Below are positions 26,106 through 34,167 of a stretch of 64,000 bases of DNA, piece after piece (positions within the stretch are counted from its first letter, which is position 1; each line of letters begins with the position of its first letter). The stretch lies in NCBI RefSeq assembly GCF_028765165.1, contig NZ_JARADB010000002.1:1299146-1363145 (forward strand), written 5' to 3'. The notes below the pieces were generated by a model. The model did no database searches and had not been told where the DNA came from. It saw only the letters and a program-made list of their open reading frames with translations. Both the position numbers and the translations under genes were made by a program. This stretch comes from Paenibacillus sp. MAHUQ-63 (GTDB lineage: Bacteria; Bacillota; Bacilli; Paenibacillales; NBRC-103111).

Positions 26106-26150
26106 GACATATCTGATGAATTAAGACAATATAGTTGAATATGACAATAT
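26106..26150 (+). repeat. GACA(A)TAT repeats before binding-protein gene
   Basis: GACATAT at 26106, GACAATAT at 26125 and GACAATAT at 26143 are spaced 19 and 18 bases apart, just upstream of the ribosome site of the next operon. They may be sites for the regulator encoded in that operon, or chance in AT-rich DNA. Confidence 0.3.
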
Positions 26151-26166
26151 GGAGGAGGGCGTACAT

Positions 26167-27537
26167 ATGGGGGCAATCGAGGTCAAAGGGTGGACAACGG
26201 TGCTAGCCGGAGTCATGTTATTGGGGACGTTAGCGGGGTGCAGCGGAAGCGACAACACCAGCTCCGCGAGTTCAACGCCTGCCGGGGGAAGTCCGGCGGC
26301 ATCCGGTGAACCGAGCAAGAGCGCGGAGCCGGCCAAGCAGGTGACGCTGCAGATGATAGAAAGCTTGACAAGTCCGGAGCGCACGAAGCTGCTTCAAGAT
26401 GCCATCGGCAGGTTCCAGAAGGAAAATCCGAATATTAAGGTGGAGCTCATCTCGCCTCCCTTCGATCAGGCGGACAATAAGATCAGAACGATGCTCGCCG
26501 CCAAGCAGGAGCTTGATATTCTGGAAGTAAGGGACCTGAACATCGCGGAGTATGTCAATAATGGATACTTGGAGCCGCTGGATACATTCGCTACCAGTTG
26601 GGCGGACAGCAAAACGCTCTCCGGTACATCCAAAATCGTCGGCTCCAACAATGGGAAGCTATATTTTATCGCCAATGCGCTGTATCAACGCCAGATGTTC
26701 TACCGGAAGGACTGGTTTGACGCCAAAGGTCTGACCGCTCCGAAGACGTGGCAAGAACTCGTGGATTCTGCGGTGAAACTGACCGATCCGAAGATGAACC
26801 GGTACGGCTTCTCGTTCCGGGGCGGCTCCGGAGCGAACGGCAATTTCGATCACATGATCTACGATTATAACGATAAAGTGATGAATCTCGATGACGCGCC
26901 GTTTACGAAGGACGGGAAGTCAGTATACAGCACGGCGGAAGCCAAACAAGCATTAGAGCTGTATAAGAAGCTGTATAAGGAAGCTTCGCCTCCGGACTCC
27001 ATCAACTGGGGCTTCCAGGATCAAGTTCAAGCTTTCACGTCCGGTGTAACCGGCATTTTGCTGCAGGATCCCGACGTCATCAAGGTGCTGCAGGACAAAA
27101 TGGATCCGAAAACATTAGAGACGGCACCGATGCCGCTCGGGCCTAACGGCAAGTCGCTGGTCAGCACCGGCGCTGCCGGTTGGGGAATCACGGCGAATTC
27201 CAAGAACAAAAATGAAGCTTGGAAGCTGATCTCGTTCCTCTCCAGTCCGAAGGAAAATACCGAGTTCTCCAAACAAATCGGCACGATCCCGATTCATACG
27301 TCCGCAACGGCCGATACGTTCTTCCAAACGGGCCCGTACAAGACGCTGCTGGACATGACCGCGAAGGCGGATACGTTCGTTAATTTCACGCCGCCATTCA
27401 AATATCCCGGCAATGGAAGCTGGGGAGAATTGAGCATGAAAGGGCAGCAATCCTACTTATTGGATAAGAAGAATGCGGATGATCTCCTGAAGGAATGGGA
27501 TAAATTCTGGCTGGATCAAAAAGCTGGAATGAAATAA
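26167..27537 (+). CDS. Sugar-binding lipoprotein of ABC transporter (family 1)
   Basis: A 456-residue extracellular solute-binding protein. The signal peptide ends in the lipobox LAGC followed by a Ser/Gly/Ala-rich linker (SGSDNTSSASSTPAGGSPAAS), so it is a lipoprotein. The body has family 1 features: SPERTKLLQDAIGRFQKENPNIKVELI near the N-terminus and AGWGITANSKNKNEAWKLISFL towards the C-terminus. ATG at 26167 follows GGAGGAGGG; the frame from 26149 would put the ribosome site inside the gene. It heads an operon with two permeases and, unusually, a trans-sulfuration-type PLP enzyme, so its ligand might not be a plain sugar. Confidence 0.9.
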   Translation: MGAIEVKGWTTVLAGVMLLGTLAGCSGSDNTSSASSTPAGGSPAASGEPSKSAEPAKQVTLQMIESLTSPERTKLLQDAIGRFQKENPNIKVELISPPFDQADNKIRTMLAAKQELDILEVRDLNIAEYVNNGYLEPLDTFATSWADSKTLSGTSKIVGSNNGKLYFIANALYQRQMFYRKDWFDAKGLTAPKTWQELVDSAVKLTDPKMNRYGFSFRGGSGANGNFDHMIYDYNDKVMNLDDAPFTKDGKSVYSTAEAKQALELYKKLYKEASPPDSINWGFQDQVQAFTSGVTGILLQDPDVIKVLQDKMDPKTLETAPMPLGPNGKSLVSTGAAGWGITANSKNKNEAWKLISFLSSPKENTEFSKQIGTIPIHTSATADTFFQTGPYKTLLDMTAKADTFVNFTPPFKYPGNGSWGELSMKGQQSYLLDKKNADDLLKEWDKFWLDQKAGMK

Positions 27538-27601
27538 TGTTGTGCGGAGCGGCGGGCGTTCATCGCCTGCTGCTATTTTCATAATCGGGAGGTGCCTTCG
27601 T

Positions 27602-28483
27602 GTGAATGCCCGGCAAAAATTCATTCTCTCCAGCTTGCTGCCCGCACTGCTGCTTGTTCTCGTCTTCACCTACTATCCCTTCATTAAGGGTGTGGTTATG
27701 GCTTTCCAGAATTACAAGCTGTTCAATCTGAAGCAAATTCATTTCGTTGGGCTGCAAAATTTCGTTGATGCGTTCCGCGACCATCAATTCATCGGAGCTT
27801 TGAAGAATACCGCTTATTGGGTATTTTTTTCGCTCATTTTTCAGTTTCTGCTAGGGTTCATTCTGGCTCTGTTCTTGAACAAGCGGTTCTGGGGTCGCGG
27901 CGTCTATCAGGGGTTTATTTTCTACCCATGGGCATTGTCGGGATTTCTCATCGGTCTGATCTGGAAATGGATGTTTAACTCGCAAATCGGCGTCATTAAT
28001 GATCTATTGCTGCGCCTTGGCGTGATCGAAGAACGGATCGGGTTTCTGTCGGACCCGCAGTGGGCGATGGGTTCGGTCATAGTCGCCAATGTCTGGTATG
28101 GCATTGCTTTCTTCACGATCATGCTGCTGGCTTCCTTGCAATCCATTCCTTCCGAGCTCTACGAAGCGGCCAGTATCGACGGAGCGAACGGCTTCCGCAA
28201 GCTCCTCTATGTGACGATACCGTATATTATGCCTACGATCATTGCAACAACGCTGCTGCGAGTCATTTGGATCTTCAACGATCCGACGCTCATTTACGGG
28301 ATGACGAACGGGGGGCCTGGCGGAGCAACGCATATTTTATCCTCATTGATGCTGAACAAAGTGATTTACGATGGAGATTACGGGTCGGCATCGGCGGTCG
28401 GTGTCATCATGATCATCCTGTTGTTCTTGTATACCTTGTTCTATTTGATGGTGACCAAAGCGGAGAAGGTAGGTGACTTTTGA
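27602..28483 (+). CDS. ABC transporter permease, MalF/UgpA type
   Basis: A 293-residue first permease subunit of the same importer. It has six membrane segments and the EAA loop YEAASIDGANGFRKLLYVTIP, plus NGGPGGATHILSSLM typical of MalF/UgpA-type subunits. The start is GTG at 27602, preceded by GGGAGGTG at good distance; the open frame from 27542 lacks a ribosome site. Its TGA overlaps the ATG of the next permease. Confidence 0.9.
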   Translation: MNARQKFILSSLLPALLLVLVFTYYPFIKGVVMAFQNYKLFNLKQIHFVGLQNFVDAFRDHQFIGALKNTAYWVFFSLIFQFLLGFILALFLNKRFWGRGVYQGFIFYPWALSGFLIGLIWKWMFNSQIGVINDLLLRLGVIEERIGFLSDPQWAMGSVIVANVWYGIAFFTIMLLASLQSIPSELYEAASIDGANGFRKLLYVTIPYIMPTIIATTLLRVIWIFNDPTLIYGMTNGGPGGATHILSSLMLNKVIYDGDYGSASAVGVIMIILLFLYTLFYLMVTKAEKVGDF

Positions 28484-29313
28484 TGAAACGAAATTACGGA
28501 TACCGGATCGTGAAGGCCGTTTTTCTCGCTTTCTACTTCCTCATCATGGTCTTCCCGCTCTATTGGATCGTCATCACCTCGTTCAAGCCGCAAAAGGAAA
28601 TTTTCAGCTTCCCCCTGCATTACTGGCCTGAGCAATTCACTTTGCAAAATTATATCAATATTTTTAAAGTATCCAAATTCAATGTGTATATCGCCAACAG
28701 TCTGCTCGTTTCCATTACATCCGCGCTCATTGTCATCGTTATTGCCATATGCAGCGCCTATGTGCTCGCGCGGTTTCGATTCCGGGGGCATAAGCAAATC
28801 ATGCTGGGCTTCTTCGTGACCCAAATGCTTCCCGGCTTCATCGCCCTGGCGCCGCTGTATATGTTGATGTCGAATATGCATCTGCTTAATCACCGGATTT
28901 CTCTGATCCTTATGTATACAGTGAGCTTGATCCCGTTCTCTACGATCATGCTGAGAGGATTTTTCCAGCGAATTCCTTCCAATTTGGAAGAAGCCGCGTT
29001 AATTGACGGTTGTTCGCAGCTGTCTGCGCTCATGCGGGTCATTATACCGATTATGCTGCCGGGCATCTCCTCCATGTTCATTTTCGCCTTCGTCCAGAAT
29101 TGGAACGAGCTGTTCTTGGCCGTCATGTTTATCGATAACGAATCGTTAAAGACGCTGCCGGTCGCCATGAACTCATTCATTCTTAAGTTTAACGTCGATT
29201 GGGGCTCGATGTCAGCCGGAACGGTGCTGTCGGTTCTTCCGACGATTCTGCTGTTTGCACTTGCACAGCGATTCATTGTAGAAGGATTAACTCAAGGGGC
29301 GGTGAAAGGCTGA
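28483..29313 (+). CDS. ABC transporter permease, MalG/UgpE type
   Basis: A 276-residue second permease subunit, with the EAA loop EEAALIDGCSQLSALMRVIIP and the C-terminal tail RFIVEGLTQGAVKG. It starts within the previous stop codon (TGATG) and its own stop overlaps the start of the PLP-enzyme gene in the same way, so the three genes are translationally coupled. No ATPase gene is present. Confidence 0.92.
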   Translation: MKRNYGYRIVKAVFLAFYFLIMVFPLYWIVITSFKPQKEIFSFPLHYWPEQFTLQNYINIFKVSKFNVYIANSLLVSITSALIVIVIAICSAYVLARFRFRGHKQIMLGFFVTQMLPGFIALAPLYMLMSNMHLLNHRISLILMYTVSLIPFSTIMLRGFFQRIPSNLEEAALIDGCSQLSALMRVIIPIMLPGISSMFIFAFVQNWNELFLAVMFIDNESLKTLPVAMNSFILKFNVDWGSMSAGTVLSVLPTILLFALAQRFIVEGLTQGAVKG

Positions 29314-30521
29314 TGAGTACTCCCAATAAGCTGCATACGCTGGTGGCGCATGATGCGCACGATGACCGCCATCACGGGGCGATCAGTATGCCGGTGTACC
29401 AGACGAGTCTGTTTTCGTTCGATACATACGACCAGTTCAATCAAGCCAGACAGGACGAACAGGAGAACTATGTGTATTCCAGAGGCAACAATCCAACCGT
29501 CCGCTACCTGGAGGATAAGCTTGCGGAGATGGAGCAGGGGGAGAGGGCCAAATGCTTTGCCTCCGGGATGGCGGCGATATCGGCGGCAATTATGTCCATT
29601 GTCCGGCAGGGGGATCATGTCATTTGCACGCATCAAGCCTATGGGCCGACAAGAGAATTGCTAGGGGGCTATTTGCGGAAGTTTGGCATCGAAACCACGT
29701 TCGTGGACGGGCGATTGCGCAGTCATTGGGAGCAAGCCGTACGTCCGAACACCAAGCTGCTCTATTTGGAAAGTCCGACCAGCATGATGTTCGAGCTGCA
29801 GGATATTGCAAGCTGCACGGAGCTGGCGCAAAGCATTGGCGCAGAAACGATTCTCGACAACTCATGGGCGACGCCGTGCTTCCAGAATCCGCTAACGATG
29901 GGGGTCGGACTTGTCGTACATTCCATTACGAAATATATTTCCGGGCACAGCGATTGCGTCGGCGGCGTTGTCATCGGATCGAGACGATTGATGGAGCCGC
30001 TCATGACGCAAGAATATATGCTGTTCGGCGGCATTATGACGCCCCAGACAGCGGCATTGGTGACTCGCGGACTGCGGACGCTGCCGCTTCGCATGCAGCG
30101 GCATGAAGCAAGCGGTCTCAAGGTCGCCGAGCATCTGAGCAGGCAGCCGTATGTCAGCAAGCTGAACTATCCGGGATTAGCCAGCTATCCTCAGTATGAG
30201 CTGGCCCGCGCGCAGATGTCCGGGGTCGGCGGGTTGTTCTCCTTCGAATCCCAGGAGCCGCTGCATAGGCTGCGGGCTTGGGCCGACCGGCTGCGCTATT
30301 TTCGAATCGGTCCCAGCTGGGGCGGCTTCGAAAGTTTGGTAACCGTCAACGCCCACCATCACCTTGATTCATCCCCTTGTACGCTGGTTCGGCTGTATAT
30401 CGGCGCGGAGGATCCGGATGACTTAATCAGGGATATGGATGCGGCATGGGAAAGTGTGGCATCGAGCCCTTCTGAGGGGGAGTTCAATGAGCAGACTGCG
30501 GGTTTCACCCAGAACGGATGA
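29313..30521 (+). CDS. PLP-dependent trans-sulfuration enzyme (cystathionine gamma-lyase/synthase class)
   Basis: A 402-residue member of the Cys/Met metabolism PLP family. Family marks are YSRGNNPTVRYLEDKLAEMEQGE, FASGMAAISAAIMS, the PLP-phenol-stacking Tyr in HQAYGPTRELL, LESPTSMMFE, the Asp in ILDNSWATPCFQNP, and Lys207 in SITKYISGHSD as the Schiff-base lysine. It probably carries out beta- or gamma-elimination or replacement on a sulfur amino acid or analogue. Its ATG at 29313 overlaps the stop of the permease gene (TGATG); the longer frame from 29199 lies inside the permease and is rejected. Tight coupling to an ABC importer suggests the imported compound is its substrate. The reaction is not fixed by sequence. 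Confidence 0.88.
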   Translation: MSTPNKLHTLVAHDAHDDRHHGAISMPVYQTSLFSFDTYDQFNQARQDEQENYVYSRGNNPTVRYLEDKLAEMEQGERAKCFASGMAAISAAIMSIVRQGDHVICTHQAYGPTRELLGGYLRKFGIETTFVDGRLRSHWEQAVRPNTKLLYLESPTSMMFELQDIASCTELAQSIGAETILDNSWATPCFQNPLTMGVGLVVHSITKYISGHSDCVGGVVIGSRRLMEPLMTQEYMLFGGIMTPQTAALVTRGLRTLPLRMQRHEASGLKVAEHLSRQPYVSKLNYPGLASYPQYELARAQMSGVGGLFSFESQEPLHRLRAWADRLRYFRIGPSWGGFESLVTVNAHHHLDSSPCTLVRLYIGAEDPDDLIRDMDAAWESVASSPSEGEFNEQTAGFTQNG

Positions 30522-31677
30522 ACGGCAGCCGTTATATTTGCAAATACAGGAACATTTCAAGCAGCTGATTTATTCCGGCGCCATTGCGAAGAACGATAAA
30601 TTTCCGACGGAGAAGCAGTTGATGGAGCAGTTCGGCGTCAGCCGGATGACGGTATCCAACGCGCTCACGAAGCTGGCCCAAGACGGCTGGATCTACCGCA
30701 TTCCAGGGCGTGGCAGCTTCGTTAGTCCTGACATTGTGGAGAAGCTTGCGGAAGATCCGGTAGGCGTGCCGGCTGAGCAGCCGCGAGGGAAAGAGCGCAG
30801 CGACCGCTCCTCTTCCCGCAAGATGATCGGTCTCGTGCTTCCGTTGCTCGAGGATTTCTTCGCAATTCGGTTGTTGAAAGGCATCTATACAGCCTTGGAA
30901 GGAACAGATTACTATGTATCGATCGTGCTGACCCACAATTGCAAGGAACGCGAGAAGGAAGCCATTCAAGAGTTGACTCAACAAGGGGCTGTCGGCCTAT
31001 TCATCTTCCCGATTGATGCGGAAACGTACAATGAGGAAATTTTGCTGCTGAAATTGCGCGATTTCCCCTTCGTGCTCATCGACCGCTATTTGCCGGGATT
31101 TGAAACCCATTGTGTCTGCTCCGATAATCGGATGAGCGCACAAATGGCCGTCAACCATCTATGGGAGCTTGGGCACCGGGATATTGCCATCTGCTCGGAT
31201 ATTCCGGCAAGCACGATTACGGTCGACGAGCGGATTCGCGGGTATATGGAGGCGCTGAAACAGAAAGGCTCGATGATTAATCCGGCATTGATCATGGCCG
31301 ATGTTCAAGCGGCGGATCCTCATATACCTTACCACAAGCATCCGCTGTACGAATTCATCCGAACAAGCCAAGCGACGGCATTCATTACTTTGAATTTGCG
31401 GTTGGGCTTGTATGCAGCCGATCTATGCCGCAAATCAGGCGTGGACGTCCCGCGCGACATTTCGATTATAACGTACGACAATCCGTCGTCGGCACTGGAC
31501 GACACGCCGGCATTCACCCATATCGATCAGCATGAGGAGCACATCGGCGCCCAAGCGGCTGAGCTCCTGCTGCAGCTGCTCACCAGCAAAGAGAAGCTGC
31601 CGGATCCAGTCCGGCGGATTGTCAAGTCCACGCTGGTCGCGGGGAAATCTACCGGCGCCTGCGCAGTTCTTGGCTAA
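30487..31677 (+). CDS. GntR/LacI hybrid transcriptional regulator (AraR-like layout)
   Basis: A 396-residue repressor-type protein with an N-terminal GntR winged helix (PLYLQIQEHFKQLIYSGAI, FGVSRMTVSNALTKL, then IPGRGSFV) and a C-terminal periplasmic-binding-protein-like LacI effector domain (RKMIGLVLPLLEDFFAIRLLKGI, ELGHRDIAICSD, DISIITYDN). The arabinose regulator AraR has this layout. ATG at 30487 follows GGGGGAG and overlaps the PLP-enzyme gene by 35 bases; the frame from 30439 is longer but unsupported. It likely controls the operon from 26167 in response to the imported compound or a breakdown product. Confidence 0.9.
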   Translation: MSRLRVSPRTDERQPLYLQIQEHFKQLIYSGAIAKNDKFPTEKQLMEQFGVSRMTVSNALTKLAQDGWIYRIPGRGSFVSPDIVEKLAEDPVGVPAEQPRGKERSDRSSSRKMIGLVLPLLEDFFAIRLLKGIYTALEGTDYYVSIVLTHNCKEREKEAIQELTQQGAVGLFIFPIDAETYNEEILLLKLRDFPFVLIDRYLPGFETHCVCSDNRMSAQMAVNHLWELGHRDIAICSDIPASTITVDERIRGYMEALKQKGSMINPALIMADVQAADPHIPYHKHPLYEFIRTSQATAFITLNLRLGLYAADLCRKSGVDVPRDISIITYDNPSSALDDTPAFTHIDQHEEHIGAQAAELLLQLLTSKEKLPDPVRRIVKSTLVAGKSTGACAVLG

Positions 31678-31710
31678 GCGTGCGATGCGAGAACAGGGAG
31701 GGGAACTAGA

Positions 31711-32493
31711 TTGAATCCGATATCCAATCCAGGCGAATGGTCGGAACTCGACCGCTTTATGTTTGAATCTTGGGGTTACTTGATGATTCCGGACGTACTC
31801 TCGAAAGATGAGGTGCACGAATGTCTGGAAGCTTCCATCCGCTTGCATGAAAAGGCCGGTACGACTGGCTGGGCCCAAATTGGCAGAGGCTACGAAACGG
31901 AGCCGGCACTGGAGCAATTGATCGACCATCCGGCGATACTCCCCAAAGTCAGGGCGCTGTACGGCGACCGGTTCATCCTGCAATCCGCCTGGTGTACGAA
32001 ACAGCCTGCTTACGGCGGCGTAGGCGGCTGGCATCAGGACGGTTCCGGTGCGTACGACTTCAATAAGCTGGGCTATCCGATTCCGCTTATTCAACTACGC
32101 GCGTCCTATTTGCTTACGGACCAGACGCTCCCCCGAACAGGCAATATGGAAATGATCCCCGGGAGCCACCGAAGCCAAGTGCAGCTGCCTGCCGCCATTC
32201 GCTCCGCCAGGGAAGATGTTCCGATCGGGCATGTGATCTGTGCGCCGGCGGGATCCGTTCTATTCTTCCATAATGCGGTATGGCACCGGACATTCGCGCA
32301 TGACGGCGATTACGACCGTTATACGATGCACTATATTTATAGTCCGCCATGGGTTCGCTGCTCCGACCGCTTCGAGAACGATCAAGCGTTCCTGGACGCC
32401 ACGACGCCGACACGGCAATACCTGATGGGCCCATTCACGCGGCCGGATGCGCCTTTCGGTGCGAGCTATCCCGCTAAATTCGAGAACGGCTGA
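31711..32493 (+). CDS. PhyH-family Fe(II)/2-oxoglutarate-type dioxygenase
   Basis: A 260-residue member of the phytanoyl-CoA dioxygenase superfamily. The facial triad is visible as His108 and Asp110 (GWHQDGSGAYD) and His192 (VWHRTFAHDG), followed by DRYTMHYIY where Arg would bind 2-oxoglutarate. It would hydroxylate a small molecule in the cytoplasm. It starts with TTG at 31711, seven bases after GGGAGGGG, 33 bases after the regulator gene and before a terminator, so it is the last gene of the transporter-PLP enzyme operon. The substrate is unknown; the context points to the compound imported by the ABC system. Confidence 0.85.
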   Translation: MNPISNPGEWSELDRFMFESWGYLMIPDVLSKDEVHECLEASIRLHEKAGTTGWAQIGRGYETEPALEQLIDHPAILPKVRALYGDRFILQSAWCTKQPAYGGVGGWHQDGSGAYDFNKLGYPIPLIQLRASYLLTDQTLPRTGNMEMIPGSHRSQVQLPAAIRSAREDVPIGHVICAPAGSVLFFHNAVWHRTFAHDGDYDRYTMHYIYSPPWVRCSDRFENDQAFLDATTPTRQYLMGPFTRPDAPFGASYPAKFENG

Positions 32494-32557
32494 CGGTGGA
32501 GAGAGGGGGCCGCGGCTGCTTGCACGGCATCAACGGATCAAGAATCCGCGATCATGG

Positions 32558-32586
32558 AACCCGGGACCAAGATTCCCGGGTTTTTT
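32558..32586 (+). terminator. Terminator after PhyH gene
   Basis: AACCCGGGA pairs with TCCCGGGTT around a 7-base loop, followed by TTTT. It ends the 26.2-32.5 kb operon. Confidence 0.85.
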
Positions 32587-32737
32587 GGTCGTATGAAATT
32601 TTAGTAAACTACATGTCTCTAATCTATGGTAAAGTAGGGGATGAATCCTACATACGGACGAGATCGATAACAGGATGAACGTGTTCCCGCAGCGGCGGCG
32701 ACTTCGAACGTTTTTCGCGGAGAGGATATGACACAAC

Positions 32738-34141
32738 ATGATTCCGAAACGATTTAGAGCTCGATGCCATGCCATGATGGACAAGTATCTGTCAGGAGAA
32801 TCAATCGATTACCGGCAGGTCGTCTCGCTGCTGCTCCCGATTCTCATCGACCAAGCATTCTTGGTAGGCTTAAGCCTGGTGAATACCGCGATGATCAGCT
32901 CATCGGGGGTTGCGGCGATCTCAGCGGTCAGTATGGTCGATTCCCTGAATATGTTCCTGGTGAACGTCTTCGTCGCCTTAGCGACCGGAGGTACGGTCGT
33001 GGTCGCGCAGTACAAAGGCAGCGGGAACGATAAAATGGTTTCCAAGGCAGCTGCAGCATCGCTCAGTACGGCGACGATCGTTGCTCTTGCGATCAGTCTG
33101 CTCGTGCTGGTGTTCTACCATCCGATCCTGAAGTTTCTCTTCGGTACGGCGGAACCCGAAGTGTTCGACTATGCCGGCACTTACTTGGTGGGAAGCGCCG
33201 TGTCTTATCTTGGCATCGCCTTCAAGGAAGCGGTTAGCGGCGCGCTGAGAGGGATCGGACGAACGAGGGTCACTCTCGGGTTGTCTTTGATCATGAACAT
33301 GTCCTATGTATTGCTGAATGTCGTATTCGTGCATTTCATGGAGATGGGCGTTATGGGCTTAAGCGTGGCCGTGAACATTTCCCGCTATACAGCGGCGGTG
33401 TGCGCGTTGTTCTACCTGCTTCGCATGGATGCCAGTCTGCGGCTTCGACTGCAGGATTTGCTGGAGTGGAACTTCGCGATGATCAAGAAGATCATGTTCA
33501 TCGGGCTGCCTTTTGCCGCGGAACAACTCTTCTTTAACGGCGGGAAGATGTTGACCCAAATCTACATCGTCAGCCTGGGAACGTACGCCATTGCGACCAA
33601 TGCGATCAGTTCCGTTCTCGCCATGTTCCTGCAAATTCCCGCCATCGCTTTTTCCACAGCCTTAGTTACGGTTGTCGGACAATGCATTGGAAGGCGGAAT
33701 ATCGAAGATGCCCGCAAGTTCACGAGAACTTTCCTATGGTTGTCATCCGGCTCCCTTCTCGTGACGGGACTTATTTTGCTTCCGTTCTTCAACCCGCTGG
33801 TCTCCCTGTTCCAGCCGCCGGCCGAAATTATGGACGACCTGTATCTCATCATGATAGTCAATATGCTGGCGCAGATTCCGCTATGGTCCATCAGCTTCCT
33901 GCTTCCCGGCGCACTGCGGGCTGCAGGAGATTCGCGCTTCACTTCGATCGCCTCGATGCTGACGATGTGGTTGTTCCGGGTCGTGCTCGGTTATGTTTTC
34001 GGCATTATGCTGGGCTTCGGCGTGATCGGCGTATGGGCCGCCATGCAGTTGGAGTGGGGCGTGCGCGGAGCGGTCTTCCTGTGGCGTTACCGCGGCGAGA
34101 AGTGGTACAAGCATCGCTTAATAGAAACAAGCAGCCAATAA
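32738..34141 (+). CDS. MATE family efflux protein
   Basis: A 467-residue membrane protein with about twelve segments in two similar halves, as in MATE multidrug and toxin exporters that run on Na+ or H+ gradients. Typical stretches are LPILIDQAFLVGLSLVNTAMIS, the conserved glycine-rich turn RGIGRTRVTLG, GLPFAAEQLFFNGGKM at the start of the second half, and PGALRAAGDSRF. It follows a terminator and has AGAGGA upstream. Its substrate cannot be seen. It may belong with the following oxidase gene, which lies 26 bases downstream. Confidence 0.9.
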   Translation: MIPKRFRARCHAMMDKYLSGESIDYRQVVSLLLPILIDQAFLVGLSLVNTAMISSSGVAAISAVSMVDSLNMFLVNVFVALATGGTVVVAQYKGSGNDKMVSKAAAASLSTATIVALAISLLVLVFYHPILKFLFGTAEPEVFDYAGTYLVGSAVSYLGIAFKEAVSGALRGIGRTRVTLGLSLIMNMSYVLLNVVFVHFMEMGVMGLSVAVNISRYTAAVCALFYLLRMDASLRLRLQDLLEWNFAMIKKIMFIGLPFAAEQLFFNGGKMLTQIYIVSLGTYAIATNAISSVLAMFLQIPAIAFSTALVTVVGQCIGRRNIEDARKFTRTFLWLSSGSLLVTGLILLPFFNPLVSLFQPPAEIMDDLYLIMIVNMLAQIPLWSISFLLPGALRAAGDSRFTSIASMLTMWLFRVVLGYVFGIMLGFGVIGVWAAMQLEWGVRGAVFLWRYRGEKWYKHRLIETSSQ

Positions 34142-34167
34142 ATGCACACGAATAGGAGAGTGTATCT

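Larger units (their letters stand above)
25707..26166 (+). other. 460-base intergenic region with repeats and an orphan terminator
   Basis: No convincing gene. It holds the terminator of the oxidoreductase operon (25808-25836), an AT-rich stretch with three copies of an AAATTTCGAATA motif, a second strong terminator at 26033-26058 with no gene before it, and short GACAATAT repeats in front of the next operon. A small RNA between the two terminators is possible. Confidence 0.5.
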
